DNA of 64,000 bases, taken from assembly GCF_023053635.1 (NCBI RefSeq), contig NC_086183.1:30857501-30921500 (forward strand), written 5' to 3'. A program made the translations under genes and the position numbers. Shown piece by piece: positions 21,250 to 31,190 of the stretch (positions are counted from its first letter, which is position 1; the number at the start of each line of letters is the position of its first letter). The notes beneath the pieces were generated by a model. It was not told where the DNA came from. It was given only the letters and a program-made list of their open reading frames with translations, and did not search any database. Source of the DNA: Elgaria multicarinata webbii. Its lineage: Eukaryota; Chordata; Lepidosauria; Squamata; Anguidae.

Positions 21250-21830
21250 ATGAGGGCTAGAAACGTGTTTGCTTCCAAGTCGTGTGAGGTACTGGTTCCT
21301 CTCTATTCGGCCCTGGTTAGGCCTCATCTAGAGTATTGTGTCCAGTTCTGGGCTCCACAATTCAAGAAGGACGCAGACAAGCTGGAGCGTGTTCAGAGGA
21401 GGGCAACCAGGATTATTAGGGGTCTGGAAACAAAGCCCTATGAAGAGAGACTGAAAGAACTGGGCATGTTTAGCCTGGAGAAGAGAAGATGGAGGGGAGA
21501 CATGATAGCGCTCTTCAAATACTTAAAAGGTGGTCACACAGAGGAGGGCCAGGATCTCTTCTTGATCCTCCCAGAGTGCAGTTGCTCAAGTTACAGGAAG
21601 CCAGATTTCGGCTGGACATCGGGAAAAACTTCCTGACTGTTAGAGCAGTACGACAATGGAACCAGTGACCTAGGGAGGTGGTGGGCTCTCCCACACTAGA
21701 GGCCTTCAAAAGGCAGCTGGACAGCCATCTGTCAGGGATGCTTTAGGGTGGATTCCTGCATTGAGCCGGGGGTTGGACTCGATGGCCTTAGAAGCCCCTT
21801 CCAACTCTACTATTCTATGATTCTATGCTT
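21250..21830 (+). mobile_element. CR1 LINE 3' fragment
   Basis: Translation gives [40 protein letters not shown] and [19 protein letters not shown], the usual end of CR1 ORF2. The 3' end carries GGGTTGGACTCGATGGCC and the terminal ATTCTATGATTCTATG repeat. Intron 8. Confidence 0.9.
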
Positions 21831-21980
21831 TTGGGGGACAAATAAGCCCTACATCCTTTGGTCGCTTTTATGACTTCTAACATTGATGTCGCAACTTTTT
21901 CAGTACAGCTTCCAAAGTGGTTTTCAACAACAGTTAGAAAGAGCAACATAGTCATAATTCTATTTAGTTGGTTAGTTAGG

Positions 21981-22120
21981 GGGCAATCCTATGCATGTTT
22001 AGACAGGAAAAAAAAAGTCCTACGATTCTCAGCATGCCCAAGCCAGCATATCTACTGGACAGATGCTATGGGCATGGTAGGACATTTTTATGTCTAAGTG
22101 TGCATAGGATTGCACCCTTA
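21981..22120. mobile_element. Palindromic MITE (GCAATCCTATGCATGTTTAG family)
   Basis: Left arm GGGGGCAATCCTATGCATGT plus TTAGACAG; right arm TGTCTAAGTGTGCATAGGAT plus TGCACCC. The centre carries CAGCATGCCCAAGCCAGC. Other copies: 38535-38670, 46302-46425, and a half at 46961-47045. Confidence 0.75.
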
Positions 22121-22188
22121 GTTATATTTAAAAGACACCTATAAAACAGATTACCTGGGCATCATACAATTTTAAAATGGAATGAAAA

Positions 22189-22189
<1 letters not shown>

Positions 22190-22227
<38 letters not shown>

Positions 22228-22600
22228 TTGTATCCCGCCTTTTGCCCAATACTGGGCCTCAAGGGCGGTATTACAAAGTTTAAAACATACATTTTAAAAC
22301 ATACATTTTAAATACAAAGTTCCAAACAAAATGCAATGCAATATCAATACCAACTCACGATAAAAACGCAAAAGTGCATACAAAGCCAGCATGATAAATA
22401 ATTTTTTTAAAAAAACAGCAGAAAACAAATCTGATAAAATGCAGTAAAAATGAGATAAAACCAGCCAAGAAGAAAACAGGAGTTAAAAACCACCAACATG
22501 AAGTAGGAATTAAAATTTATAAAATGCAGCAAAAAATGTACGCAGCAGCGTCGCCCAGAAAAAGAACAGCAACGTTAAAATAAGCTGACCAAAGAGTAGA
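22190..22600 (-). mobile_element. L2-like LINE 3' end (CCCGCCTTTTGCCC family)
   Basis: (TTA)n, then TATTTGTATCCCGCCTTTTG and GGGCCTCAAGGGCGG, then a long A-rich 3' UTR. The plus-strand copy at 34783-35225 has the coding end. It lies about 40-450 bp before exon 9. Confidence 0.65.
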
Positions 22601-22638
22601 AAAATTCACACATCCATTTCTCCTGTTACCTTTTGCAG

Positions 22639-22730
22639 AAGATCAGCCTTGGATTCCGGCAGCTCAGAACCCTTTGATGAGGATGCCAGCGACCCATTGC
22701 ATCAGCCAATAGATATAGGTTCTATGCAAG
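22639..22730 (+). CDS. ARHGAP11-like exon 9
   Basis: Completes Arg and encodes RSALDSGSSEPFDEDASDPL, then HQPIDIGSMQ. It is an acidic, Ser-rich linker after the KKRR patch, aligned with the human segment after SSKKRKSI. The acceptor is CCTTTTGCAG; the donor CAA G followed by gtaatg leaves phase 1. Confidence 0.8.
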
Positions 22731-23084
22731 GTAATGCGTTTCCCCACCACCACCCTTAAGGTGTACACGTTGAGCCGTTTCGTAATGCAGGGCTCATGTC
22801 ACTTGTAATGTCCGTTGTATTGTGCAAATATAAACAAATATAAATTTGTTCACAAATTCACAAATATAAATTTAATCGTCAGATCAATTGCTAAAAAAGG
22901 CAGCTGGTGGATAGCATATTCTTTAATTGGTTAAGAGCCGTAATATTAAATTGCAATATCGGTATTGATATTAAGGTGGGAGATCAATCTAAACATTAAA
23001 AAATGAATCTCCATTGCGTCCAGTGGAGCCAGAGCTCACAGTATGAGGGATGTCAGAAAAATCCGTTTTGTGGTGGTGGTTTTC

Positions 23085-23365
23085 CTATGTTTGCTCCCCC
23101 TACCAACTTTATTCCAGCACCCATCTCAGTCTGCAGCAAATTGGGCCAATTTGTGGATGTTCTAGGCATTTTGTGCATTTCCCCCACAGCTTCTGCAATT
23201 TGCGCAAATTTCTGAGCAACTCTCGCTAATTTCCAAGCAACTTGCGCAAATTTCCAAGCAATCCGCGCAAACTTGGGTGAATTTGTGCAAATTGCAGAAT
23301 CTGTGGGAAAGAATTGGGGAAAATGCATCCCCGGAGTTCAGGGAAAACCCCACAGCTCGGCTCAC
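23085..23365 (-). repeat. Second copy of the tandem-unit repeat (inverted)
   Basis: Units such as CAATTTGCGCAAATTTCTGA and CAACTTGCGCAAATTTCCAA repeat every 22-24 bp. Outer arms face each other: TTTCCCCCACAGCTTCTGCA on the left and GCAGAATCTGTGGGAAAG on the right. The right edge GGAGTTCAGGGAAAACCCCA is the reverse of the phrase next to the 17.1-kb copy. Confidence 0.7.
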
Positions 23366-23487
23366 AAATGTAAATCAAGTCATATACACCGTGAAACTCC
23401 CATCAAGTCAAAAAAGCACCAGGTCTCCGAACCAGGGACATCCTTACAATTTGCTAGGATTTTTGATTAACAGGGACAGTGATGTCA

Positions 23488-23492
<5 letters not shown>

Positions 23493-23520
<28 letters not shown>
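23493..23520. repeat. (CA)n microsatellite
   Basis: About 14 CA units in intron 9. Confidence 0.95.
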
Positions 23521-23521
<1 letters not shown>

Positions 23522-23639
23522 AGAATTCCCTGTTCCCTCTCAGTCTAGATGGGGGTGGTGGCTTTTCCCAGTTGCAAGATATTGTTGTGAAGTACCCCTG
23601 TTGTAATGCAAAGTATTTGGGGATGGTTTGGTCTTGAAC

Positions 23640-24000
23640 TATTTATTTATTTATTTATTTTTATTACATTTTTATACTGCCCATTAGCTGAGGCTCTCTG
23701 GGCAGTGCACAATTTTAAGGCCATAAAATACAAAATCTGAATTAATTTAAAACATTAAAAGTTAAAAATGCTCTATAAAACCAAAATAAGTCGTAGTCCA
23801 GAGAAAGAGTGTGAAAAGATATGTATTTCAAGAGGCATTTAAAGGAATTTACATTTTCCGCCTCCCAAAACGCACAAGGGAGGCGGTGGGTGCCGCTACA
23901 GAGAAGGCCCCGTCATCTGGGTTCTTCATGGCGACATTCCGTTAATTTTGGAATGGCCAGCAAGACCTCCTCTGAAGTTTATAACTGCTGTCTAGGTGTA
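23640..24000 (-). mobile_element. L2-like LINE 3' fragment
   Basis: (TTTA)n, then TTTTTATACTGCCCATTAGC and GAGGCTCTCTGGGCAGTG, followed by a diverged reverse-transcriptase tail. It runs to within about 70 bp of exon 10. Confidence 0.7.
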
Positions 24001-24068
24001 TGTAAGGGAAGGCGGTCTGTTAGGTTGTGTCCCATCTGTTCCTTTGTCAACTTGCTTCCCCAAACCAG

Positions 24069-24207
24069 CTTCGACAAGCCCCACTCTGGTTTTCTCTGGC
24101 GCCACCTCGAATCCAGTCCCGGACGCAGGAAGTGGGCCTGGCAGCTCACGGACCCTGTCTGTGAACTTTCAGCAGAGACGGAGCAGCGGCAGGAAACACT
24201 CCCAGAG
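24069..24207 (+). CDS. ARHGAP11-like exon 10
   Basis: Encodes ASTSPTLVFSGATSNPVPDA, then GSGPGSSRTLSVNFQQRRSS and GRKHSQ. The low-complexity Ser/Pro half precedes a basic segment reminiscent of human VRRSLRLKFSLGKNGRE. Its phase (two bases in, two bases out) fits both neighbours, although the acceptor AAACCAG has a mediocre pyrimidine tract. The donor is AG followed by gtgaga. Confidence 0.75.
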
Positions 24208-24329
24208 GTGAGATTCTAAGCAGTCCTTTTATGGGGGAGGAATCCTTTTATGGGGGAGGATAAAGATAGGAAGATTGTCTTATATTTGCAAATACGAACT
24301 TGAAATTTCTTTCCTACCAGCCTTCTCCA

Positions 24330-24425
24330 GCATGGTGCCCTCCAGATGTGTAGGACCATGGCTGGCTGGGGATCATAGGAACTGTAGTCCAATGCATCAA
24401 GAGGGGCCCTCTGAACGTGAAGGCT
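24330..24425. mobile_element. Palindromic MITE copy
   Basis: GGTGCCCTCCAGATGTGTAG, then GGAACTGTAGTCCAATGCAT. Member of the common palindromic family. Confidence 0.6.
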
Positions 24426-24537
24426 TCATTTTGCTATCATTACTTACATAGCCATTGATAAAATCCCACTAGCTTGTATCGTCAGCTAAGCAAATTACTG
24501 TGACTTCTTCCCTATCTCCTCTTCCCTTTCCTTTCAG

Positions 24538-24643
24538 GAAACGCTCCGTTCACACGTCTCCCTGCTGCTCCCCAACCACTTTTGAGCGGAAGGACACGGG
24601 GCGCAAATCTTTACACATGTTCTCCTACAAGAGCAAAGATCTG
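24538..24643 (+). CDS. ARHGAP11-like exon 11
   Basis: Encodes KRSVHTSPCCSPTTFERKDT and GRKSLHMFSYKSKDL after completing Arg. The region is basic and rich in SP/TP pairs, typical of mitotic phosphosites; this is inferred from composition only. The acceptor CTTTCCTTTCAG is strong. The donor CTG followed by gtgagt is in phase 0. Confidence 0.85.
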
Positions 24644-24921
24644 GTGAGTCCTTTGCACAAGCAAGAGACTCCTGCGTCCTACGAAGCCTGTAGTTCTGCT
24701 CCGGCGGCTCTGCACTTCCCATCCCAACCGACAGGGGGCAGTGAATGGCTAGTGACTCGTATGACGGAAGTGGTTCCCTCTAGCATCTCTCTAGGCCAGA
24801 GATCCAGAACTCTTTTACCCAGAAGCCGAATTCCAGCGGTGGGCGGGATTAAGGGCAAAAAGGGGTGGGGCCGAAAACACCAGAACAACACCTTAGCGTG
24901 TTGTCACTTAAAACTCTTACT

Positions 24922-25162
24922 GAGAGCCAGCGTGGTGTAGTGGTCAGAGTGTTGGACTAGGAGTCGGGCGATCTGGGTTCTAGTCCCCACTCAGCCGTGG
25001 AAACCCACTTGGGTGACTTTGAGCCAATCACAGACTCTCAGCCCAACCTACCTCACAGGGTTGTTGTTGTGAGGATAAAATGGAGAAGAGGAGAAGGATT
25101 ATGTATGTCGCCTTAGGTTCCTTGGAGGAAAAAGGCAGGATATAAATGCAATAAATGAATAA
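24922..25162 (+). mobile_element. tRNA-derived CORE-SINE (plus strand)
   Basis: GAGAGCCAGCGTGGTGTAGT with GTTCTAGTCCCCACTCAGCC (A- and B-box-like), then CTTGGGTGACTTTGAGCCAA, CTCACAGGGTTGTTGTTGTG and tail GGCAGGATATAAATGCAATA. The best-preserved copy in the window. Confidence 0.9.
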
Positions 25163-25590
25163 TGGATATTACCTTTAAAGCCCTTCATGGTTTGGGTCCA
25201 GGCTACCTGCGGGATCGCCTTCTCCCGTACAACCCGCCCCAGGTCCTCTGGGAAGAATTTACTCCACTCAGCCAAAACTAGACTGATAACTGTTACCCAG
25301 AGGACCTTTTCTTCTGTCGCCCCCAGACTCTGGAAGTGCCTGCCAGAGGAGATTCGCCAACTTAATCGTCTTGCTGAGTTTAAGAAAGCCATAAAGACTA
25401 ATCTCTACCGGCAGGCCTACCCAGATGTTTTTTAACATGTCCAGTTGTTATTTTAATATTCTATCATTTATATGTTTTTAATGCGTTTTATGCATTTTAT
25501 GGTGATTTTGCATTTAATGCTGTTCCTTGCCTCGATCCAGAGGGTGAGGCGGGTAAGAAATAAATATTCTGTTCTATAAATAAATATCTT
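25163..25590 (+). mobile_element. L2-like LINE 3' end joined directly to the SINE
   Basis: Encodes RDRLLPYNPPQVLWEEFTP-like sequence in shifted frames, then SSVAPRLWKCLPEEIRQLNR and FKKAIKTNLYRQAYPDVF. Ends GAGGCGGGTAAGAAATAAAT. It begins where the SINE tail stops, so one inserted into or beside the other. Confidence 0.8.
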
Positions 25591-25599
25591 GGGCCAGCG

Positions 25600-25935
25600 T
25601 CGAGGGCAGGGCAGGGACACACTGGCAAGAGCCCACCGGACTCGGTCCTCCTTGTCACCCTTGCGACCTGTTTGTTCCCCTGCCTCTTGCTCTGGCCCAG
25701 ACATCGGTGGTGGTGAGAGGGAGAAGCAGGAGATGCCACGGCCTCCTTGCTCCTGAGCTCTCTGCCTGCCACGCAAGCGAGTGGCTGCCATGATGAGATA
25801 GAGGAGGAGGAGGAGGAGGAGGAGGAGGAAGAGCAGCTGGCGTCAATGGCAGTGGGAAGGCAGACTCCCTGAGGGAGGGGGCCCTTGAGGACCCCCAGAA
25901 ACCTGGGGCCAGGGCTGTAGTCAGTGTCTGGGCCA
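25600..25935. repeat. Unassigned interspersed repeat with (AGG)n
   Basis: Shares phrases with 59224-59560: CTCTTGCTCTGGCCCA, TGGTGGTGAGA, GGGAAGCAGGAG-type words, CTCTCTGCCTGCCA and CTGAGGGAGG in the same order. An (AGG)n tract is at about 25802-25830. Not coding. Family unknown to me. Confidence 0.6.
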
Positions 25936-26486
25936 GCTCAAGGTATTTTGCTGCCTGACTCGGAGGACAAAATGGTCCCTTTCACATTCCACATACAGGA
26001 GCCAGCTGAACTGGCAGATGACACGCCAGCACTGGGGATGGGACAGTGTCCTCCCACTGCACCTGAGGCGGCAGGCTAGCTGAGGAGGCCCAAGAGAGTT
26101 TTTGCGGCATAAACAGCTCTGTCTCCCCACAGCCGGGGTGTTCTGGAGGAGCAGCCAGGAGGCTGTGGCCGCTGCTGCCTCCCGGAATCTTCCGCCTCAG
26201 GCCATCGCCTCAGTCTGTCTCATGGTAGAGCCGGCCCTGCTCGGGGCTTGCACCACCTTGTGGACCAGCGACTTATTGATTATTGAACGATATGAGAAAA
26301 GGCTGCGTTTGTGTAGCGGTGGTTTATCTCATCTCAAATGAGTTTAAAACCTCCGTTTTAAATAGCCTTTTGCACTGGCATTTATCTTAGTAGAAAGGTG
26401 CTGGTATAAAAAGATGAAATACTATACTGAGAATATGTAATGGGAGCCTTTTCGGGGGGGGTCCTCTTTGTTTCTTCTCTCCTCAG

Positions 26487-26631
26487 CGGTCACTTCCTGT
26501 CTCTGCCAAAGCAGCGGAACCAAGCGACTGGCTTTTGGTGAAGAAGGTGGTGACGGAGGGGCTAGAAGGCTCCGCGTCCCAGCAGAGAGGGCCCCGGCTA
26601 CAGTCATACACGCCTCAAGAAAGGGGAGGAG
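26487..26631 (+). CDS. ARHGAP11-like exon 12
   Basis: Encodes RSLPVSAKAAEPSDWLLVKK, VVTEGLEGSASQQRGPRLQS and YTPQERGG. No clear human counterpart is visible to me, but the frame is open throughout, the acceptor TCTTCTCTCCTCAG is strong and the phases match (0 in, 1 out). The donor GAG followed by gtactg is the weakest in the gene. Confidence 0.8.
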
Positions 26632-26854
26632 GTACTGCCACTCGTCAGGACTTGCCAGTTCTTGGGCTGTGGTTGTTCCTGACTGTCTCATACTTACATG
26701 GCAAAGGAGAGAAGTTCAGTAGGGAGAACCTACTGAAGTGAAGGAAGAACCTCTCCTTGCTGCCAGGCTCGGGATGGTACATGGGATTTAATCAGTTTTC
26801 TCTCCTCCGAAGCCTAGTGCAGGAACACAACAGGTAACCGAACTAAAGAGAAGG

Positions 26855-27400
26855 GGCCCTCCAGAGGTGTTGGACTACAACTCCTATCTTCCCCTGCTAG
26901 CTGATCATAGAATCATAGAAATTGACCTCCGAGGTCATCGTGTGCCGCGTGTAAACAGAGGGGGAGATATCGCGAGATCCTCACCCCTCCGTCGCGCTAG
27001 ATCTGGTAGGTCTAGCTGAGGCCCCGGTCTCGAGTTGTTTAGGGCTTTATGCAACAGTAACAGAATCATAGAATCATAGAATAGCAGAGTTGGAAGGGGC
27101 CTCTAAGGCCATTGAGTCCAATCCCCTGCTCTATGCAGGAATCCACCCTAAAGCATCCCTGACAGATGGTTGTCCAGCTGCCTCTTGAATACCTCTAGTG
27201 TGGGAGAGCCCACCATCTCCCTAGGTAACTGGTTCCATTGTCGTACTGCTCTAACAGTCAGGAAGCTTTTCCTGATGTCCAGCCGGAATCTGGCTTCCTG
27301 TCACTTGAGCCCATGATTCCGTGTCCTACAACTCCCCTGATGATGGGAGTTGTAGTCCAACACCTCTGGAGGGCACCAGGTTGGGGAAGACTGCTCAAAG
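26855..27400. mobile_element. Palindromic MITE split by a CR1/MITE composite
   Basis: Left half GCCCTCCAGAGGTGTTGGAC at about 26858 and right half GTCCAACACCTCTGGAGGGC at about 27355 are reverse complements. They are separated by a stretch carrying a CR1 3' fragment and the end of the GGCCTCAGCTAGAC MITE. Confidence 0.65.
26925..27312 (-). mobile_element. CR1 3' fragment plus MITE end, inverted twin of 35520-35935
   Basis: Reads in reverse: GGTAACTGGTTCCATTGTCG, GTCCAGCTGCCTCTTGAAT and AGAATCATAGAATCATAGAA (CR1 end), then TGTTTAGGGCTTTATGCAAC (unique link) and GTAGGTCTAGCTGAGGCC (MITE end). The same link sequence joins the same two elements at 35.8 kb on the plus strand. Confidence 0.75.
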
Positions 27401-27552
27401 CAGTACATCGCACTGGCTCGTTTGATTGGGAGGTAAGGCTTCAAAATGCCCTGGGTACAAAAAAACAACCCTGCTCTGATTCCAATGCCCAGGAGGTGGG
27501 GGGGGGGGTGACTTCCTTGTGTCCACTGTGATAGAATATATCAGTGGAAGAA

Positions 27553-28252
27553 GGCAGCTCCGACATCAGTGGGGCAGTGAATCCACTCTGGGTTTTATTC
27601 AGAACCATTCATAACTCTAAAGCAGTGGTTCCCAAACTTTTTCAGGTCACCACCCCCTTGGTTCCACAAACTCATGCCCAGTGCCCCCTACCCTACATTA
27701 TAAAAATCATTATTCAGAACAGTGGTTTTCAACGACCTACTAAGGAAGGATAATAACAGTAAAATTCAAAACAGTAACAATTAATTGAATATTTACTCAA
27801 AATCCGAAGCACCCGCCGCAGGCTTGTCGAGGGAGGGTGGGAAAAGAGAGCGAAAGCCTCTGTTTTGCAGCCGGCGTGGCGGGGCACACCCAGCAGGGTT
27901 TGTCTCTTCATTAGTGGTTTGGTGCTTTTGAAACATTTCAATTGACCGTTAAAAGGACTCTTCTTAAACGGTATTGATACATGTGTGGATTCTTCCCCTA
28001 TATGGCTTGGGACCAAACTACCTTCTCCCATAAAAATGTCCCTGGTTTTTAAGACCTGGAGAAGCGCTTCTCGGAAAAGACCACCTCGAGCGCCCTCCTG
28101 CCGCCCCCTTGCCTCTTAACGCCCCCCTATGCAATCCCACCACCCCCTTTGGGAACCACTGCTCTAAAGGATAGCTCCTTTAGAGTTCTGATTGAAAGAT
28201 CCGGAGCGGATTCACCGCCTCGCTGACATCGAAGCCTTTAGCCTCCGCTGTG
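27553..28252. mobile_element. GGCAGTGAATC palindromic MITE split by a hAT insertion
   Basis: Left half (CTCCGACATCAGTGGGGCAG) ends at 27622. The right half (AGCTCCTTTAGAGTTCTGAT and GGAGCGGATTCACCGCC) resumes at 28170. The halves are reverse complements of each other. Confidence 0.7.
27623..28161. mobile_element. Non-autonomous hAT transposon, exact 8-bp target duplication
   Basis: Ends CAGTGGTTCCCAAA and TTTGGGAACCACTG are perfect 14-bp inverted repeats. CTCTAAAG flanks it on both sides (27615-27622 and 28162-28169). 539 bp, no intact reading frame. Lies in intron 12, inside another MITE. Confidence 0.9.
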
Positions 28253-28429
28253 CCACAGGATTCCATGCTGCTGCAAGGGACTAAACAAGGCTAACCCCCC
28301 TTCTGGATTTTTAAATTATTTTTATTTAACTTCGTGAAATATACAAAATCCAGCAATCAACAGGAACAAAGTATAAATAGATGATGGCATTCTGTTCATA
28401 GAAAAATGCATTAGAATCCAGCCACGTCT

Positions 28430-28790
28430 TTATTTATTTTATTTATTTAAAACATTTATAACCCGCCCTATATCATTAAGATCTCAGAGCGGCGTACAGA
28501 TAAAAACATACAGTATAAAACAATAAATATGCACAGTTAAAAACAAATTAAACCATGATCCAAGTTAAAACAATATATAATTTAAAAGCAGTAAAAGCAG
28601 TTAAAACAATTTGCCAGTGAGTTTAACCATCAAAGGCTTTGTTAAAAAGCCATATTCTTACTTGGCATTGAAATGCAATCAGTGTTGGTGCCAATCGGGC
28701 CTCCAAGGGGAGGGCGTTCCACAGTCGGGGTGCCACCAAGAGAAAGCCCTTATCAGGGTCTTATCAGGGACTGCTGCGTCCTGCTGCCCT
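28430..28790 (-). mobile_element. LINE 3' fragment (CAGAGCGGCG family)
   Basis: TTTATTTTATTTATTTAAAA, CATTTATAACCCGCCCTATA and ATCTCAGAGCGGCGTACAG, then A-rich sequence. TTGGTGCCAATCGGGCCTCC and GTTCCACAGTCGGGGTGCCA follow, a reverse-transcriptase tail in reverse. It ends about 70 bp from the last exon. Confidence 0.7.
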
Positions 28791-28861
28791 CTTATCATCC
28801 TTACTTGACCGGTTAGCTTTTCTGCAAGCATCATTGTCCAAATCTGAATTAATTCTTTTAG

Positions 28862-29835
28862 GAAGTCTGATCCAGCCATCCAACGAAAACACTTACTCTC
28901 CTGCCTGTGCAAACCCAGAAGCCCCACGTGCCGTGAAGGGTAAAGCCGGTACTGGGCCAATTCCCTGCTTGGGTGATGTCATCTCTGGGCACCACCAGCT
29001 GGATCTGGACGCCCCGCTTGGAAGCGGAGGGCGGTTGGATAACGATGAGGCTTTGGCCGGGGAGATGAGGCCGTTCGCTCCTTCAACCCCCGGGCACTGC
29101 AGAGTCCTTCGCCGATCGATGAGCTGGCCTGAAGAATTGTCGGTGAGGGACGTTGCAGAAGAAAGGGCGGCGGATTTCTCTCTGGACGATGCACCGGTCA
29201 CTCTCGGAGGCTGTGAGGCCCAAACGTCCGGCCTGGCTGAGCTACCTAGGTCTGGCGTGGAAGACATAGTGTCAGGCATGAGAGAACTGGGCATCCCTGC
29301 TGCGTGTGTCATGCAGGCAGACAACTGTGCAGCTGTCTACCCGGAGAACACCAGGCCCGGCGGCTTATCCCAGAGCCTGCATCCCTCCAAGCCAGGCCTG
29401 TCCGACGCCCGTCTCTCTCTTGCCGGCCGCTTCCGCCGCTTCAACGAGGGGCCCAAAACCAGCCTGAAATGCCTCACCCTCAGCTTTCCGCACCCCTCGT
29501 CATCGCAGCCTGATGAAGGGCCGAATCCTGGGAGGCTCAGTCCCCGCAAGCGCAAAGGGGGGCGCCGATTTGGCCGCTCCATCAGCCACGAAAGCGGCCT
29601 GCCCTTGCAGGCCGGTCAGCAGGAGGGGTTCGCCGGGCAGAGCGGCCAGGCAGCAGAGAGGGGGAACCCCCTGCGGCCCTCCAAGGGCCCCCTGCAGTCC
29701 CTCAAGGCCTACGGGCGGCACATCTTCATGACCCGCAAGCACGTCACGATATCCTTCGCCGGGCTGCGGGGGAAAAGGGAGGAGCCGAGCTCTCGAGACG
29801 TTGAGGTGTCCAGCCCTGACTGGAGCACCTGTTAG
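28862..29835 (+). CDS. ARHGAP11-like exon 13 (C-terminal tail and stop)
   Basis: One long open frame of 324 codons ending TAG at 29833-29835. It completes a Gly codon and starts SLIQPSNENTYSP; it ends VSSPDWSTC. A single large 3' exon is also a feature of ARHGAP11A. Notable segments: LSPRKRKGGRRFGRSISHES (basic, SP-rich) and LKAYGRHIFMTRKHVTISF near the C-terminus. GC content is far higher than in the earlier exons. Similarity to the human tail is slight. Two long antisense frames overlap it and are shadows. Confidence 0.9.
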
Positions 29836-31190
29836 AGGGAGAAGACCCCTCCCCCCACCTCTCTCCCAAACCCCTCTTGGGGGAAATGCAGCCCCTGGCC
29901 AATTGACATCCCCTGGATTTGAACCCAAACCTGGCCCAGCGATAGCCAGCCTTTCAGCCCAGTCTGGATTATAGCTCAATCCCTGACTATTACACGTAAA
30001 TAGATCGGCTCGGGCTTTGGTTACCCATATCGAGGTTCATCGTATCTCCTTGTAGCTTTTGGCATAAATCTGGATGGGGTGTGTGTGTTGATAGGGAGGC
30101 TCAGGTTCTGCAAAGCTCCTGGCAATGAGCCACCTGCCACCCTGACACTGATAACCTTTCCTAATGTCAACACCAATCCTGTCCTTTGCTCCTTCCATTC
30201 TTCTCCCCCAAGCAAATCCCCCCTGTCCATTCTTCGTGCTTTTCCTGCCCTTTTATACCTTTTATTTTCGTGCAACGTTTTGTATATAACCTCTTGATTG
30301 TAGATGTAAAAAGCATGTATTTCGTCATCTTTTCTCACCTCTGTCCCACCCTGGCTCCCCCCCTCCCCCAGTCAGCCCCCACCAGCAGCCTCAAAAGTGC
30401 TGGTGTGTGTTTTGGGATTTTATCCCGTAGTCATATTTTTTTTTCACCATTGACTTATCAAGGGACAAAGTTTGGTGCAGCAACAAAGACTTTAGAATCA
30501 CCCTTCGGCTTCTCAAAAGTGCTTTCAACTTGCAGCTCACAGCAAAGGCCTTCCAGTTCTCCTCCCAACCCACTCCCCAAATTCACTTGCCGTTGGAAAC
30601 GGGATACGGCTCAAAAGAAAATTTTCCGGTCGTGTTCCGCGTATCGTAGACCAGCTTTCCCGACCCGGTGCCTCCAAAATGCATTGGACTATAATTCCCG
30701 TCATCCCTAGCCAGGATGCTGTCTGGGGATGATGGGACTTGTAACCCAACGCATCTGGGGGGCGGCAGGTTGAGGAATGCGGCTTTAGACCTTGGGTCTC
30801 CAGGTGTTTGTGTGCGTTGTTTCTTAGGTCTCCCTCCAGGGGGCAGTCAAGTACCTCCTCGGTTTCCAATACAAATGTATTTTTAAAATATTTCTGAAGT
30901 GTGTGTTTGCCTCTTACGTGCCTTTCCCCCCCCCCCCCCATTCCTAACACTAAATAATTAAAAGCAAGAAATACCACGTGGCTGCTGTTCTCTTAAATGA
31001 CACCTTCAACTCCTTAACATGTTTTTAATGTTTAGCTTTCCTTTTAATTGCCCTGCAGTTTCATTGGTCTTGTATTAAGGGCCGATATTGCTAACATGAA
31101 CGCAGGGCTGGGCAGATGTTAAGTTTACAGGGTGTACTTCTTCTCCTCCACTAGAACCACACCGTCCACTGAATAGACCCCACAGCCCAT
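29836..31190 (+). other. 3' untranslated region and 3' flank of the ARHGAP11-like gene
   Basis: No AATAAA is visible close to the stop. The first plausible variant signal I see is ATTAAA at 30957-30962, which would give a 3' UTR of about 1.1 kb. That stretch includes a palindromic MITE copy at 30655-30785 (ATGCATTGGACTATAATTCC facing GGACTTGTAACCCAACGCAT). The real cleavage site is uncertain. Confidence 0.4.

Larger units (their letters stand above)
5427..29835 (+). other. ARHGAP11-like Rho GTPase-activating protein gene, whole locus
   Basis: Thirteen exons (5427-5528, 9256-9347, 10410-10506, 12753-13012, 16671-16831, 18518-18646, 20264-20341, 20866-20962, 22639-22730, 24069-24207, 24538-24643, 26487-26631, 28862-29835) join with matching phases and GT/AG sites to 2472 nt: 823 codons plus stop. 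No frame conflict arises, which strongly supports the model. The protein has a RhoGAP domain (about 46-237) with the arginine finger in GLFRKCG (R85, matching human ARHGAP11A R87), the KQFLRGLPEPL helix and NLAIIFAPNL. A basic Ser-rich tail with KRK...KKRR follows. Human ARHGAP11A has 1023 residues, so this tail is shorter. ARHGAP11A acts on RhoA in dividing cells; the same biochemistry is inferred here. It is more diverged from ARHGAP11A than a simple orthologue should be, so I take it as a paralogue. No gene symbol is given because I cannot confirm an official one. Confidence 0.9.

Noticed and set aside
24922-25162. Possible tRNA gene
   Set aside because: A- and B-box-like motifs are present, but they belong to a CORE-SINE head with a CORE region and tail; several copies exist in the window.
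28893-29979. Long minus-strand frames (143 and 159 codons) and extra plus-strand frames
   Set aside because: They overlap the GC-rich last exon, where stop codons are rare in all frames. Only the plus-strand 324-codon frame fits the splice phase.
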